From Erysipelotrichaceae bacterium (GTDB lineage: Bacteria; Bacillota_I; Bacilli_A; Erysipelotrichales; Erysipelotrichaceae): a stretch of DNA of 47,075 nt. The notes under the pieces were generated by a model that had not been told where the DNA came from, did no database searches, and saw only the letters and a list, made by a program, of their open reading frames with translations. The position numbers were made by a program, and so were the translations under genes. The DNA lies in assembly GCA_017432895.1 (NCBI GenBank), contig JAFRIG010000061.1:1-47075 (forward strand), in the 5' to 3' direction. This document shows positions 33,572 through 41,328 of the stretch, one piece after another. How positions within the stretch are numbered: position 1 is the first letter of the stretch; each line of letters opens with the position of its first letter.

Positions 33572-34105
33572 TCATCTGAATTTCTTGCCCATCGTCAGGA
33601 TGTTCCAGCGTCCGTTTCGCTTGTATCTGACACTATCCATCGATTTCTTGATCATATAGATACCTAAGCCGCCGATCTTGCGATGATGGACTTCGCTCTT
33701 GATATCGGGATCTTCTTTCGCCAATGGATCAAACGCCATACCGTCATCCAAAAGCGTGATATCGACATTGTCACCATCAAAAGCCAGTCGGATCCACACC
33801 TTGCCGGTACCCTCTTCCTGACCCTCATAGGCGTAATGGGCGACATTGACGAAAGCCTCTTCCAAAGACAGCGTCATCGCCATCGTCTGTTTCAATCCGG
33901 CTTCGTGTTTCTCCAGCTCTTCTTCCAGGAAAGCCAGGACATCGTGCAGATGTTTATCATCGGCCTCGAATTCCCTGATGATCTCCTCTTCGCATTCCGG
34001 CATCTCATTTCCTTCATATTCAAAAGGAGAGGTCGTCACGATCTCTTCGTTCATAGCCTCATTCTCCTCTTGTTTTAAGGATTCGTTTTCCAAATCAAAC
34101 AGCAT
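33572..34105 (-). CDS. RsbW/SpoIIAB-like serine kinase (anti-sigma-factor type HATPase)
   Basis: 177 residues. After an acidic 35-residue extension, an HATPase_c_2 domain shows the N box LSLEEAFVNVAHYAY, the G1 box LLDDGMAFDP and the G2 box GGLGIYMIKKSMD. These are the landmarks of RsbW, SpoIIAB and BtrW kinases that phosphorylate STAS partners on serine. No sigma factor gene is adjacent; its neighbours are a free STAS protein and a STAS-phosphotransferase, its likely substrates. Start at 34105 is uncertain: no ribosome site is well placed. Met18 (34054) is an alternative and would trim the acidic extension. Confidence 0.88.
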   Translation of the reverse strand: MLFDLENESLKQEENEAMNEEIVTTSPFEYEGNEMPECEEEIIREFEADDKHLHDVLAFLEEELEKHEAGLKQTMAMTLSLEEAFVNVAHYAYEGQEEGTGKVWIRLAFDGDNVDITLLDDGMAFDPLAKEDPDIKSEVHHRKIGGLGIYMIKKSMDSVRYKRNGRWNILTMGKKFR

Positions 34106-34131
34106 TTTGATAAGAATGCCTCTCTTTCAGA

Positions 34132-34428
34132 CTATTCGATGGTCAGTATCTCCGTGAAGCCGGTCATCTCCAGGACTTCCATGATCTCTTCATTGACGTT
34201 GCAAAGAGCCATCTGACCCTTGGCAGACATCGTCTTCTGGGCATTGAGGAAGACTCTTAAACCCGCCGAAGAAACGTACTCCAGATCCTTGAGATCCAGC
34301 GTCAGTTCGCTGATGTTTTCAGGAAGCTCTTTGAGTTCTTCCTCCAGCTGCGGTGAAGTAATGGTATCGAGCCTGCCTGATAATTCCAGTCTGCAGGAAT
34401 CGTCTTTGATCACTTTATTTATTTCCAT
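34132..34428 (-). CDS. STAS domain protein (anti-anti-sigma factor type)
   Basis: 98 residues, a single STAS domain. LSGRLDTITSPQLEEEL is the first strand-helix unit, LDLKDLEYVSSAGLRVFLNA carries the phospho-acceptor Ser54, and it ends MTGFTEILTIE. These three segments match those of the STAS-HAD and STAS-phosphotransferase fusions almost position by position. The ATG at 34428 follows AGGAGG; an upstream GTG at 34434 lies inside that site. It heads the three-gene operon and should be the substrate of the RsbW-like kinase next to it. Confidence 0.92.
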   Translation of the reverse strand: MEINKVIKDDSCRLELSGRLDTITSPQLEEELKELPENISELTLDLKDLEYVSSAGLRVFLNAQKTMSAKGQMALCNVNEEIMEVLEMTGFTEILTIE

Positions 34429-34480
34429 AAGCACCTCCTATATTGAATTAATGTTAATGATTTAGATCCAGTTTTATTAT

Positions 34481-34509
34481 ATTATACCTTCTATCTTTCC
34501 TGTCGGAAA
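34481..34509 (-). promoter_or_regulatory. Probable promoter of the STAS operon
   Basis: On the minus strand TATAAT (34486-34481) is preceded at 17 bp by TTTCCG, a weak -35 box. The resulting leader to the ATG at 34428 is about 45 nt. Confidence 0.4.
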
Positions 34510-34528
34510 ATTAGAAACATTTATATCG

Positions 34529-34873
34529 TCAGGTCACTTCCATTTCTTTGATCATGAACTCATTGCCCTGCAGTAGATAGGTATTTTCACTTTGACAATG
34601 AGGACAGGTCTTGCCATAGACGATGGTGTTATAGTCATGGCCGCAGTTATCGCAATGTGTGATGGCTTCGATCTTTTCGATGATGAGTTTGCAATCGATC
34701 ATGTTTTCGTGTTTGCTGACCGCCCAGTTCCAGCAGTCGATGAGATAATCCGGGATGATCCCGGTCACCGTCCCGATCTGTAAGGTCACCGAATTGACAT
34801 GGCTGACATTGTTCTCTTTAGCCAGTTCTTCGATCTGATCGATCACATGAAAGACGACACCGAGCTCATGCAT
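34529..34873 (-). CDS. hypA: HypA, nickel insertion protein for hydrogenase maturation
   Basis: 114 residues. It starts with MHELGVV, where the N-terminal Met-His-Glu binds nickel, and has the zinc site CDNCGH ... CPHC. HypA passes nickel with HypB to [NiFe]-hydrogenase and, in some bacteria, to urease. The ATG at 34873 lies inside the last codons of the flavoprotein gene (8-nt overlap), so it is translationally coupled. Upstream in-frame codons encode an Arg/Lys-rich stretch that belongs to another frame of that gene. No other hyp gene apart from hypB and no hydrogenase subunit is in the window. Confidence 0.92.
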   Translation of the reverse strand: MHELGVVFHVIDQIEELAKENNVSHVNSVTLQIGTVTGIIPDYLIDCWNWAVSKHENMIDCKLIIEKIEAITHCDNCGHDYNTIVYGKTCPHCQSENTYLLQGNEFMIKEMEVT

Positions 34874-37712
34874 GCTTCTGCGCTTTCTTCCACTCTTTAT
34901 GTTTCTTTTCGGATGCCTTCTCTTCCTCCGTCTTCTTGCCAAACTTGATTTGAACAGCCCGTTTAGCCGCATAAGGAATGATGGCCTTGAACTTGTCTTC
35001 GGACTTGATCATCGTCGAATTTTCCGGATGATCTCTGAACAGATGGATGGCATCGAATTCGCACTTGGTCGTACAGATACCGCAGCCGATACACTTGTTT
35101 TCATCGACAACGGAAGCACCGCAGGACAGACAGCGGGCCGTTTCGATCTTCACCTGTTGCTCTGTCAGAGTCTTATGGGCATCTTTGAAGGAAAGACGGT
35201 AATCGAAACTTTCATCCATACCCGCTTCCTGTCTACCGGCATGATCGTAGTCATCGACTTCGATGTTGTCCTTATCCAACATGATGAATTCCCGACGGTT
35301 CTTGCCGATGGTCATGGAAGTACCGGGTTGTACGAAACGATGTAAGGAGTCGGCTGCCTGATGGCCCTGTTCGATCGCATCGATCACGAATTTGGGACCC
35401 GTGTAGACATCGCCACCCACAAAGATATCTTCTTGCGCCGTCTGGTAGGTCAAAGGATCAGCCACCGGATAGTTGCCATGCCAGTACTCGACCTTGCTGT
35501 CTTTGAGCAGGTCGCCCCAGACAATGGACTGTCCGATCGCATAGATCACATGATCGGCCTCAACAGATAAGGTATCATCCTCATCATAGGAAGGATTGAA
35601 CTTTCCATTCTCATCGATCGTCGACAGACACTTCTTGAAGACGACTTCCTTGATCTTGCCGTCATTATCACGAATTATTTCCTTAGGACCGAAGCAGTTG
35701 TTGATCCTGACGTTCTCTTCTTCCGCTTCCGCGATCTCCAGCTTTGTTGCCGGCATGCTGTTTCTATCTTCCAGGCAGAAGATAGAGACTTCATCCGAAC
35801 CTAAACGATGAGCACTGCGGGCACAGTCGATCGCGACATTGCCGCCACCAACGACTACCGTCTTGCCCGGCAGTTTATCCTGGATGCCATCAGAGACCCG
35901 ATGCAGGAAATCGACCGCGATATAGGTATCGGGACCGCTTTCCCCTTCAATACCCGGCAGCTTGCCGCCCTGGCAGCCGATCGCGATATAGAAGGCCTTG
36001 TATCCCTCATCTCTTAACTGCTCAATGGTGATGTCCTTTCCGACTTCCACACCGCACTTGATCTCTACACCCAAGGCTTTGATGACATCGATCTCGGCAT
36101 CGATGACATCATTCTCCAGTTTATAGGAAGGGATACCGTAATGCATCATGCCACCTGGTTTTTCATTTTTTTCAAATACGGTCGGCAGATAGCCCTTGGT
36201 CGCCAGATAGTAGGCGCAGGAAAGACCGGCCGGACCGGCACCGATGATGGCGATCTTTTCTTTCCAGTGTTTTTCCACATTGGAAGGAATGACTACCGGC
36301 GGGATATAACGGGTTTCGGCGTCAAGATCCTGTTTAGCAATAAACTTCTTGACCGCATCGATGGAAACGGCCTGATCGAACAGACCTCTGGTACAGGCAT
36401 CTTCACAACGCTTGTTGCAGACACGTCCGCAGATCGCAGGGAAGGGATTGTCCTTCTTGATCAAAGCCAGCGCATCCTGATAACGACCCTGAGCGGCCAT
36501 CTTCAGATAGCCCTGGATGGCGATATGCGCCGGACAAGCCGTCTTGCAGGGAGCGGTACCGCTGTCGTAGCAGTTGATGCGGTTATTGTCGCGATAATCT
36601 TCGTCCCACTTGTCTTCACCCCAGGAAAGATGATCGGGGAGTTCGTGTTTGGGATAGACCATCGGTCCGTTCTTCGTACATAATTTCTGACCCAGTTTCA
36701 CCGCCCCGGCCGGACAGTATTCCACACACTTGCCGCAGGCGACACAGTTTTTAGGATCGACCTTGGCGGTATAGGCACTGCGGGAGAGGTTCGGGGTATT
36801 GAAAAGCTGCGAGGTACGAAGGGCGTTACAGATGTTGACGTTGCAGTTACAGATGGCAAAGATCTTATCTTCGCCATCGATGTTGGTGATCTGATGAACG
36901 AAGCCGTTGTCTTCGGCATTCTTCAGTATCTGCATCGCTTCTTCATAAGTGATGTCATGGCCCTTGCCCGTCTCGCGGCAATAATCGGCCATATCACCGA
37001 CACCGATGCACCAGTCTTCGCAGGAGTCGCCTGACCCTTCACCCATCTTGGCTCGGCCATAACGGCAGGAACAGATACCGACACCCAGATGGCCTTCATA
37101 TTTTTTCAGCCAGTGGGAGATGTGTTCGATATCGAGGGTCTTGTTTTCCAAAGAGATGGCCTTTTCCACCGGAATGACATGCATACCGATACCGGCGCCG
37201 CCGGGCGGAACCATTTCCGTGATACCGGCCAAAGGAATGAAAGTCATCCTCTCAAAGAACTGCGCCAGCTCCGGGAACTCATCGATCTGTTCCTTTAACA
37301 TATTCGTAAACTCGGCGGAACCCGGTACGAACATCGGCAGCTGGTAGCGTTTGATCCTTTCGGCATTTTCAATCGGACCATCCTTGCCATAGTGATCGCC
37401 ATAGTCGTACTCCAAAAGACCGCGATGTGCCATTTCTTCCAACACTTCTTCCAGATGATTTTTCTCGACCCCGGTCAAAGCGACCATCTGATCAAGGGTG
37501 TAATGTTCCCTGACCTTCATCTTCAAGGCGATATCCGCCATCTCATCCGTACAGATGCATCTGAGTCCCCAGTACTCGGGATCATCCGCCGTGATGCCAA
37601 AGATCTTGTGCTTGGCAACATCGGTGATCTTCTTTCCTAAAGCCAGGATCTTCTCGTTAGGTTTTTCTTCTCCCATATAGCGGGGAGTAAATGCTTTGGA
37701 CATTTCCGGCAT
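34866..37712 (-). CDS. Large Fe-S flavoprotein: Cys-rich N-domain, ferredoxin, GltD-like NAD(P)/FAD domain, ferredoxin
   Basis: 948 residues. About 1-320 is a helical, winged-helix-like domain with clustered cysteines (CSCRYGR, CEDWC, CNCNVNIC). A ferredoxin cluster CVACGKCVEYCP lies at about 323-334. A DPYD/GltD-type Fe-S domain (CKTACPAH, CGRVCNKRCEDAC) is at about 389-440. FAD and NAD(P) Rossmann motifs follow, GAGPAGLSCAYYLA at about 491 and VVGGGNVAIDCARSA at about 620. A second ferredoxin (CLSCGAS ... CIGCGICTTKC) lies at about 861-884. It resembles NADPH-dependent glutamate-synthase-beta-like oxidoreductases that move electrons between NAD(P)H and ferredoxin. Start at 37712 with GGAG 10 nt upstream, 1 nt after hypB. 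The substrate is unknown. Confidence 0.88.
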   Translation of the reverse strand: MPEMSKAFTPRYMGEEKPNEKILALGKKITDVAKHKIFGITADDPEYWGLRCICTDEMADIALKMKVREHYTLDQMVALTGVEKNHLEEVLEEMAHRGLLEYDYGDHYGKDGPIENAERIKRYQLPMFVPGSAEFTNMLKEQIDEFPELAQFFERMTFIPLAGITEMVPPGGAGIGMHVIPVEKAISLENKTLDIEHISHWLKKYEGHLGVGICSCRYGRAKMGEGSGDSCEDWCIGVGDMADYCRETGKGHDITYEEAMQILKNAEDNGFVHQITNIDGEDKIFAICNCNVNICNALRTSQLFNTPNLSRSAYTAKVDPKNCVACGKCVEYCPAGAVKLGQKLCTKNGPMVYPKHELPDHLSWGEDKWDEDYRDNNRINCYDSGTAPCKTACPAHIAIQGYLKMAAQGRYQDALALIKKDNPFPAICGRVCNKRCEDACTRGLFDQAVSIDAVKKFIAKQDLDAETRYIPPVVIPSNVEKHWKEKIAIIGAGPAGLSCAYYLATKGYLPTVFEKNEKPGGMMHYGIPSYKLENDVIDAEIDVIKALGVEIKCGVEVGKDITIEQLRDEGYKAFYIAIGCQGGKLPGIEGESGPDTYIAVDFLHRVSDGIQDKLPGKTVVVGGGNVAIDCARSAHRLGSDEVSIFCLEDRNSMPATKLEIAEAEEENVRINNCFGPKEIIRDNDGKIKEVVFKKCLSTIDENGKFNPSYDEDDTLSVEADHVIYAIGQSIVWGDLLKDSKVEYWHGNYPVADPLTYQTAQEDIFVGGDVYTGPKFVIDAIEQGHQAADSLHRFVQPGTSMTIGKNRREFIMLDKDNIEVDDYDHAGRQEAGMDESFDYRLSFKDAHKTLTEQQVKIETARCLSCGASVVDENKCIGCGICTTKCEFDAIHLFRDHPENSTMIKSEDKFKAIIPYAAKRAVQIKFGKKTEEEKASEKKHKEWKKAQKHA

Positions 37713-37713
37713 C

Positions 37714-38385
37714 TTATTTTCTCCAATCTTCAATCAGTTTTCTGATATATTCCGCAACTTCTTCAATACCTCTGCCGTCTTTGGCACAGATCTCAAAGAT
37801 ATCGGCCATTCCATTGCGGTAACGGATGTTTTCTTTACATTTATCGACATCGAAATCAAAATAAGGCAAAACATCGATCTTGTTTATGAGCACGAAGTTT
37901 GACACCTCAAACATCAAAGGATACTTCAAAGGCTTGTCGTCGCCTTCCGGTACCGAAAGGATGCACATATTGGCGATTGAACCGGTATCGAACTCGGCGG
38001 GACAGACCAGATTTCCGACGTTCTCCAGAATGATCAGATCGTAGTGCTTATCCTCCAGACTATCTATCCCCTGTGCGGTCATCCCGGCATCCAGGTGGCA
38101 CATCCCACCGGTATGTAACTGTATCGTCTCGACCCCGGTCAAAGAACTGATGGTACGGGCATCGACATCGGAATCGATATCGGCTTCCATGACCCCGATC
38201 TGATAATCCTTCTTCAGTATATTGATGATCTTTGATAAGGCAGTCGTCTTGCCCGAACCGGGAGAGGACATGACATTCAAAAGGAAAGTACCCTTTTCTT
38301 TCAGCTGCTGACGCAGTTCATCGGCCTTGCGGTCGTTGGCGGCAAAGACCGATTGTTTGACTTCAATGATTCTTATTTCTTCCAT
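37714..38385 (-). CDS. hypB: HypB, GTPase for nickel insertion
   Basis: 223 residues. P-loop MSSPGSGKTTAL, metal-site cysteine and histidines in HTGGMCHLDAGM, switch region ILENVGNLVCPAEFD, and the guanine-binding NKID motif are all present. It lacks the N-terminal histidine stretch of some HypB proteins. GTP hydrolysis by HypB drives nickel transfer from HypA to the target enzyme. The start at 38385 fits HypB family N-termini (MEEIRIIEVKQ); an in-frame ATG at 38403 is possible. A TATAAT only 6 nt before the ATG could make a leaderless mRNA. First gene of the hypB, flavoprotein, hypA operon. Confidence 0.92.
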   Translation of the reverse strand: MEEIRIIEVKQSVFAANDRKADELRQQLKEKGTFLLNVMSSPGSGKTTALSKIINILKKDYQIGVMEADIDSDVDARTISSLTGVETIQLHTGGMCHLDAGMTAQGIDSLEDKHYDLIILENVGNLVCPAEFDTGSIANMCILSVPEGDDKPLKYPLMFEVSNFVLINKIDVLPYFDFDVDKCKENIRYRNGMADIFEICAKDGRGIEEVAEYIRKLIEDWRK

Positions 38386-38436
38386 GTTTCCATTATAAAG
38401 CATATCAAGCCACTATTAAGTAAGCTTCCGTCTTTC

Positions 38437-38467
38437 TTGACCCAAAAAGTCCTTCATCATCTATAAT
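38437..38467 (+). promoter_or_regulatory. Promoter directly before the cca gene
   Basis: TTGACC (38437-38442) and TATAAT (38462-38467) are 19 bp apart, long but usable. The -10 box ends 9 nt before the ATG at 38477, so the predicted leader is 0-3 nt and no ribosome site exists. Confidence 0.5.
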
Positions 38468-38476
38468 TAAAGCGTG

Positions 38477-39811
38477 ATGGACAAAAGGGAATTAAGCAGG
38501 ATCATAGCCCAAAAGGTCAAGGAAGAAGGCGGAAGAGTCTTCTATGTCGGCGGTTGTGTACGCGATAAGCTTTTAGGCATCGAAAACAAAGACATCGACA
38601 TCGAAGTCCACGGCATCAGCCCCGAGCAACTCAAGGCGATCTTAGAAACCCTGGGAACCCCGATGAGCTACGGTCAGAGTTTCGGCGTCTATTCCTTAAA
38701 AGGCTACGACATCGACATCGCCATGCCCCGCAAGGAAAGAGCTATCGGCACAGGCCATCGGGATTTTGAGATCGACGTCGATCCTTTCATCGGCTACAAG
38801 GAAGCTGCCCGCCGCCGCGACTTCACCATCAACGCCCTGATGGAAGACGTCCTGGACGGCACTATCATCGACAGCTTCAATGGCTTGGAAGATCTTAAAG
38901 CGGGCATCATCCGCTGTGTCGACCCGAAGACCTTCATCGAAGATCCCTTAAGGGTCCTTAGAGGAGCTCAATTTGCTTCCCGCTTCCATTTCGGCATTGC
39001 CCAGGATACCCTTGACCTGTGTAAGAACATCGACCTGACACCCTTACACAAACAGCGTGTTGAAGAAGAACTGAAAAAAGCGATCCTAAAAAGCGACAGG
39101 CCCTCGATCTTCTTTGAGACTTTGAAGCAGATGGATCAGCTTCATGTCTGGTTCACGGAACTCAAAGATCTGATCGGCCTCAAACAGGATCCCATCTATC
39201 ATCCCGAAGGTGATGTCTTCACCCACGCGATGCAAGTGCTGGATAAAGGCAGTGGCTATCGCAATAAGGTCAAAGATCCCTATGCCTTCATGCTGCTGTG
39301 TTTGTGCCACGACCTGGGCAAGATCGTGACCACGGAAGAGGTCGACGGCCGTATCCACAGTTATGGTCATGAGATCAAAGGTCTGCCCCTGATCAAAAGC
39401 TTCTACAGGCGCTTTGCGGATGAAAAGGAACCTCTTAAGTACCTGCTGAACATGACGCCTTTGCATATGCGTCCTTTTGCTTTGGCTTGTGCCAGGGCTT
39501 CCATCAAAGCCACCAACAAGGTCTTCGACAAAGCCATGGAACCCGAGGATCTGATCTGGTTTTCTTTGGCCGACAAGGGCGACAAGGCCAAGCAGGAAGA
39601 GATCGACTACCTCTTTGAAAGATACGAGGTCTTCAAAGACTATATGGCCAGAGATTTTGTCAGCGGCGACGATCTCATCAAAGAAGGTCTCAAGCCTGAT
39701 GAATCTTTCTCGCAGATCCTGGCCTATGCCCACAAGCTCAGACTCGCCGGTGTCAAAAAAGAGAACGCCTTGAAACAGACTCTGGCCTATGCCGCTAAAC
39801 TAAAGGACTAG
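38477..39811 (+). CDS. cca: CCA tRNA nucleotidyltransferase with HD domain
   Basis: 444 residues. The class II nucleotidyltransferase head has VFYVGGCVRDKLLG, the metal acids DIDIEVHG and RRDFTINALM. The template motif ERAIGTGHRDFEID and DPLRVLRGAQFA follow. A C-terminal HD phosphohydrolase domain has HAMQVLD, LCHDLGK and GHEIKG. The enzyme adds CCA to tRNA 3' ends in the cytoplasm; some relatives add only CC or A, which I cannot distinguish. ATG at 38477 is preferred; a GTG one codon earlier is in frame. No ribosome site, see the promoter entry. It ends 1 nt before the 5'-nucleotidase-like gene. Confidence 0.9.
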   Translation: MDKRELSRIIAQKVKEEGGRVFYVGGCVRDKLLGIENKDIDIEVHGISPEQLKAILETLGTPMSYGQSFGVYSLKGYDIDIAMPRKERAIGTGHRDFEIDVDPFIGYKEAARRRDFTINALMEDVLDGTIIDSFNGLEDLKAGIIRCVDPKTFIEDPLRVLRGAQFASRFHFGIAQDTLDLCKNIDLTPLHKQRVEEELKKAILKSDRPSIFFETLKQMDQLHVWFTELKDLIGLKQDPIYHPEGDVFTHAMQVLDKGSGYRNKVKDPYAFMLLCLCHDLGKIVTTEEVDGRIHSYGHEIKGLPLIKSFYRRFADEKEPLKYLLNMTPLHMRPFALACARASIKATNKVFDKAMEPEDLIWFSLADKGDKAKQEEIDYLFERYEVFKDYMARDFVSGDDLIKEGLKPDESFSQILAYAHKLRLAGVKKENALKQTLAYAAKLKD

Positions 39812-39812
39812 T

Positions 39813-41276
39813 ATGAACATCCGCAAACTGACGATCTTACATTCCAACGACCCCCATGGGGCCTTTCTGCCTAGAGAAAAAGATGGCAGGCTCATCGGCG
39901 GTATCAGCATGCTGGCGGGGAAACTGGAAGCGATCAGAAAAGAAGAAGAGAATTGTCTCTACGCCATCGCCGGCGATCTTTTCAAAGGATCCCTTATCGA
40001 TGCGGAATTCAAGGGTATCTCCACCATCGAAATGATCAATCTGCTTAGACCCGATGTGGTCACCATCGGCAATCATGAAGTCGACTATGGTCTGGCGCAT
40101 CTGCTTTTTCTGGAGAAGTGTGCCCGCTTCCCTCTCATCAACGCCAACATGTTTATCTCCGACTTCTCTAAGCGGCTTTTCGAACCCTGTAAAGTCATCG
40201 AAGTTAACGGTCTCAAAGTCCTTTTTATCGGTTTAGTAACCAGTGAGATCCTGATGACCACCAAGGGTGAAGAACTCATCGGCTCGTATCTGGATGTCGA
40301 TGATCATCTAAGACAGATCAATACGATCCTTGATTCCTACAAGACCACCGATATCGATCTGACCGTCTTACTGACTCACATCGGCTATGAGGAAGACCGG
40401 CGGCTGGCGCAAAGGCTGGAAGAAAACAGCGGTATCGATATCATCATCGGTGCCCACTCCCATACGCTTTTAGTCAGACCCAAGGTCATCAATGGCATTC
40501 CTATCGTACAGGTCGGATCGGGTTTTGAACACCTGGGACGTTTCGATATCAGTATCGATACCGATACGCATAAGATGATCGACTACTCCTGGATGGCTCT
40601 GCCCATCAATTCCGACAACTGCCGCAAAGATCAGCTGATGGAAGAAGTGCTCAATGCCTATGGCAAGCAGATCGACGAAAAAAGCAGCCGCATCCTGACG
40701 ACCTTCAAAAGAAGACTCGATCACCATAGTCGTCATGAGGAGACACCGCTAAGCAATCTCTTCGCCGACCTCATGCAGAAGGACTCTTCTTTCGACATCA
40801 TGATGTTAGGTACCGGTTCCTTTAGAGGCAAGGGCCTGGGACCGGTCGTCGACTATCGAAATTTCAAAGAAGTCTACCCCTTCGACAATCGGATCTATAT
40901 GTTGACGATCGAGGGAAAGACCTTTAGAAAAATGTGCCATCACTTTCTTAAACAGACCTATTTGTCCAAAGGCTCGGAAGAATTCTACGCCTTCTCCAAA
41001 GGCATGGAACTTAAATACGACGCCAACAGTGATGATCTGATCACTTTTCGCTATAACGGTAAAGACATTCAAGATGATCAGATCCTGAAGATCGGTCTGC
41101 CTGAATTTCATTTCAACAGCTGTGAAGAATTCCTTAACGTGACCAAAGAAGAATTGTCACAGCTTGAACAGCCGCGCATCGTCGTCAACAGCGACGTCGC
41201 AACCTATGAAGAAATGCTGAAAAATTCCTTTGAACTCGACAGTGACATTGAAGGGCGTGTGCTCATCTTACAGTAG
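39813..41276 (+). CDS. 5'-nucleotidase / 2',3'-cyclic phosphodiesterase family protein, cytoplasmic
   Basis: 487 residues. The metallophosphatase half has HSNDPHG, AGDLFKGS, TIGNHEVDYG, LTHIGYEED and GAHSHT. The C-terminal 5'-nucleotidase domain (about 320-487) has FRGKGLGP, VYPFDNRIYMLTIEGK and a substrate-stacking aromatic region. UshA and YfkN relatives are secreted; this one has no signal peptide and resembles cytoplasmic YunD-like proteins, so the substrate may be a nucleotide or nucleotide-sugar inside the cell. AAAGGA precedes the ATG. Probably in one transcript with cca. Confidence 0.88.
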   Translation: MNIRKLTILHSNDPHGAFLPREKDGRLIGGISMLAGKLEAIRKEEENCLYAIAGDLFKGSLIDAEFKGISTIEMINLLRPDVVTIGNHEVDYGLAHLLFLEKCARFPLINANMFISDFSKRLFEPCKVIEVNGLKVLFIGLVTSEILMTTKGEELIGSYLDVDDHLRQINTILDSYKTTDIDLTVLLTHIGYEEDRRLAQRLEENSGIDIIIGAHSHTLLVRPKVINGIPIVQVGSGFEHLGRFDISIDTDTHKMIDYSWMALPINSDNCRKDQLMEEVLNAYGKQIDEKSSRILTTFKRRLDHHSRHEETPLSNLFADLMQKDSSFDIMMLGTGSFRGKGLGPVVDYRNFKEVYPFDNRIYMLTIEGKTFRKMCHHFLKQTYLSKGSEEFYAFSKGMELKYDANSDDLITFRYNGKDIQDDQILKIGLPEFHFNSCEEFLNVTKEELSQLEQPRIVVNSDVATYEEMLKNSFELDSDIEGRVLILQ

Positions 41277-41328
41277 CTCAAAGCGTCATTTTTCCATTGA
41301 TTCACCCGTGTGTTATTATGTAAAGGAT

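Noticed and set aside
34876-34972. 33-residue Arg/Lys-rich extension of HypA
   Set aside because: HypA must begin Met-His-Glu to bind nickel; the extension is the flavoprotein's C-terminus read in another frame.
37089-37902. Plus-strand frames of 60-80 codons antisense to hypB and the flavoprotein
   Set aside because: They are shadows of strong minus-strand genes and lack ribosome sites and protein-like motifs.
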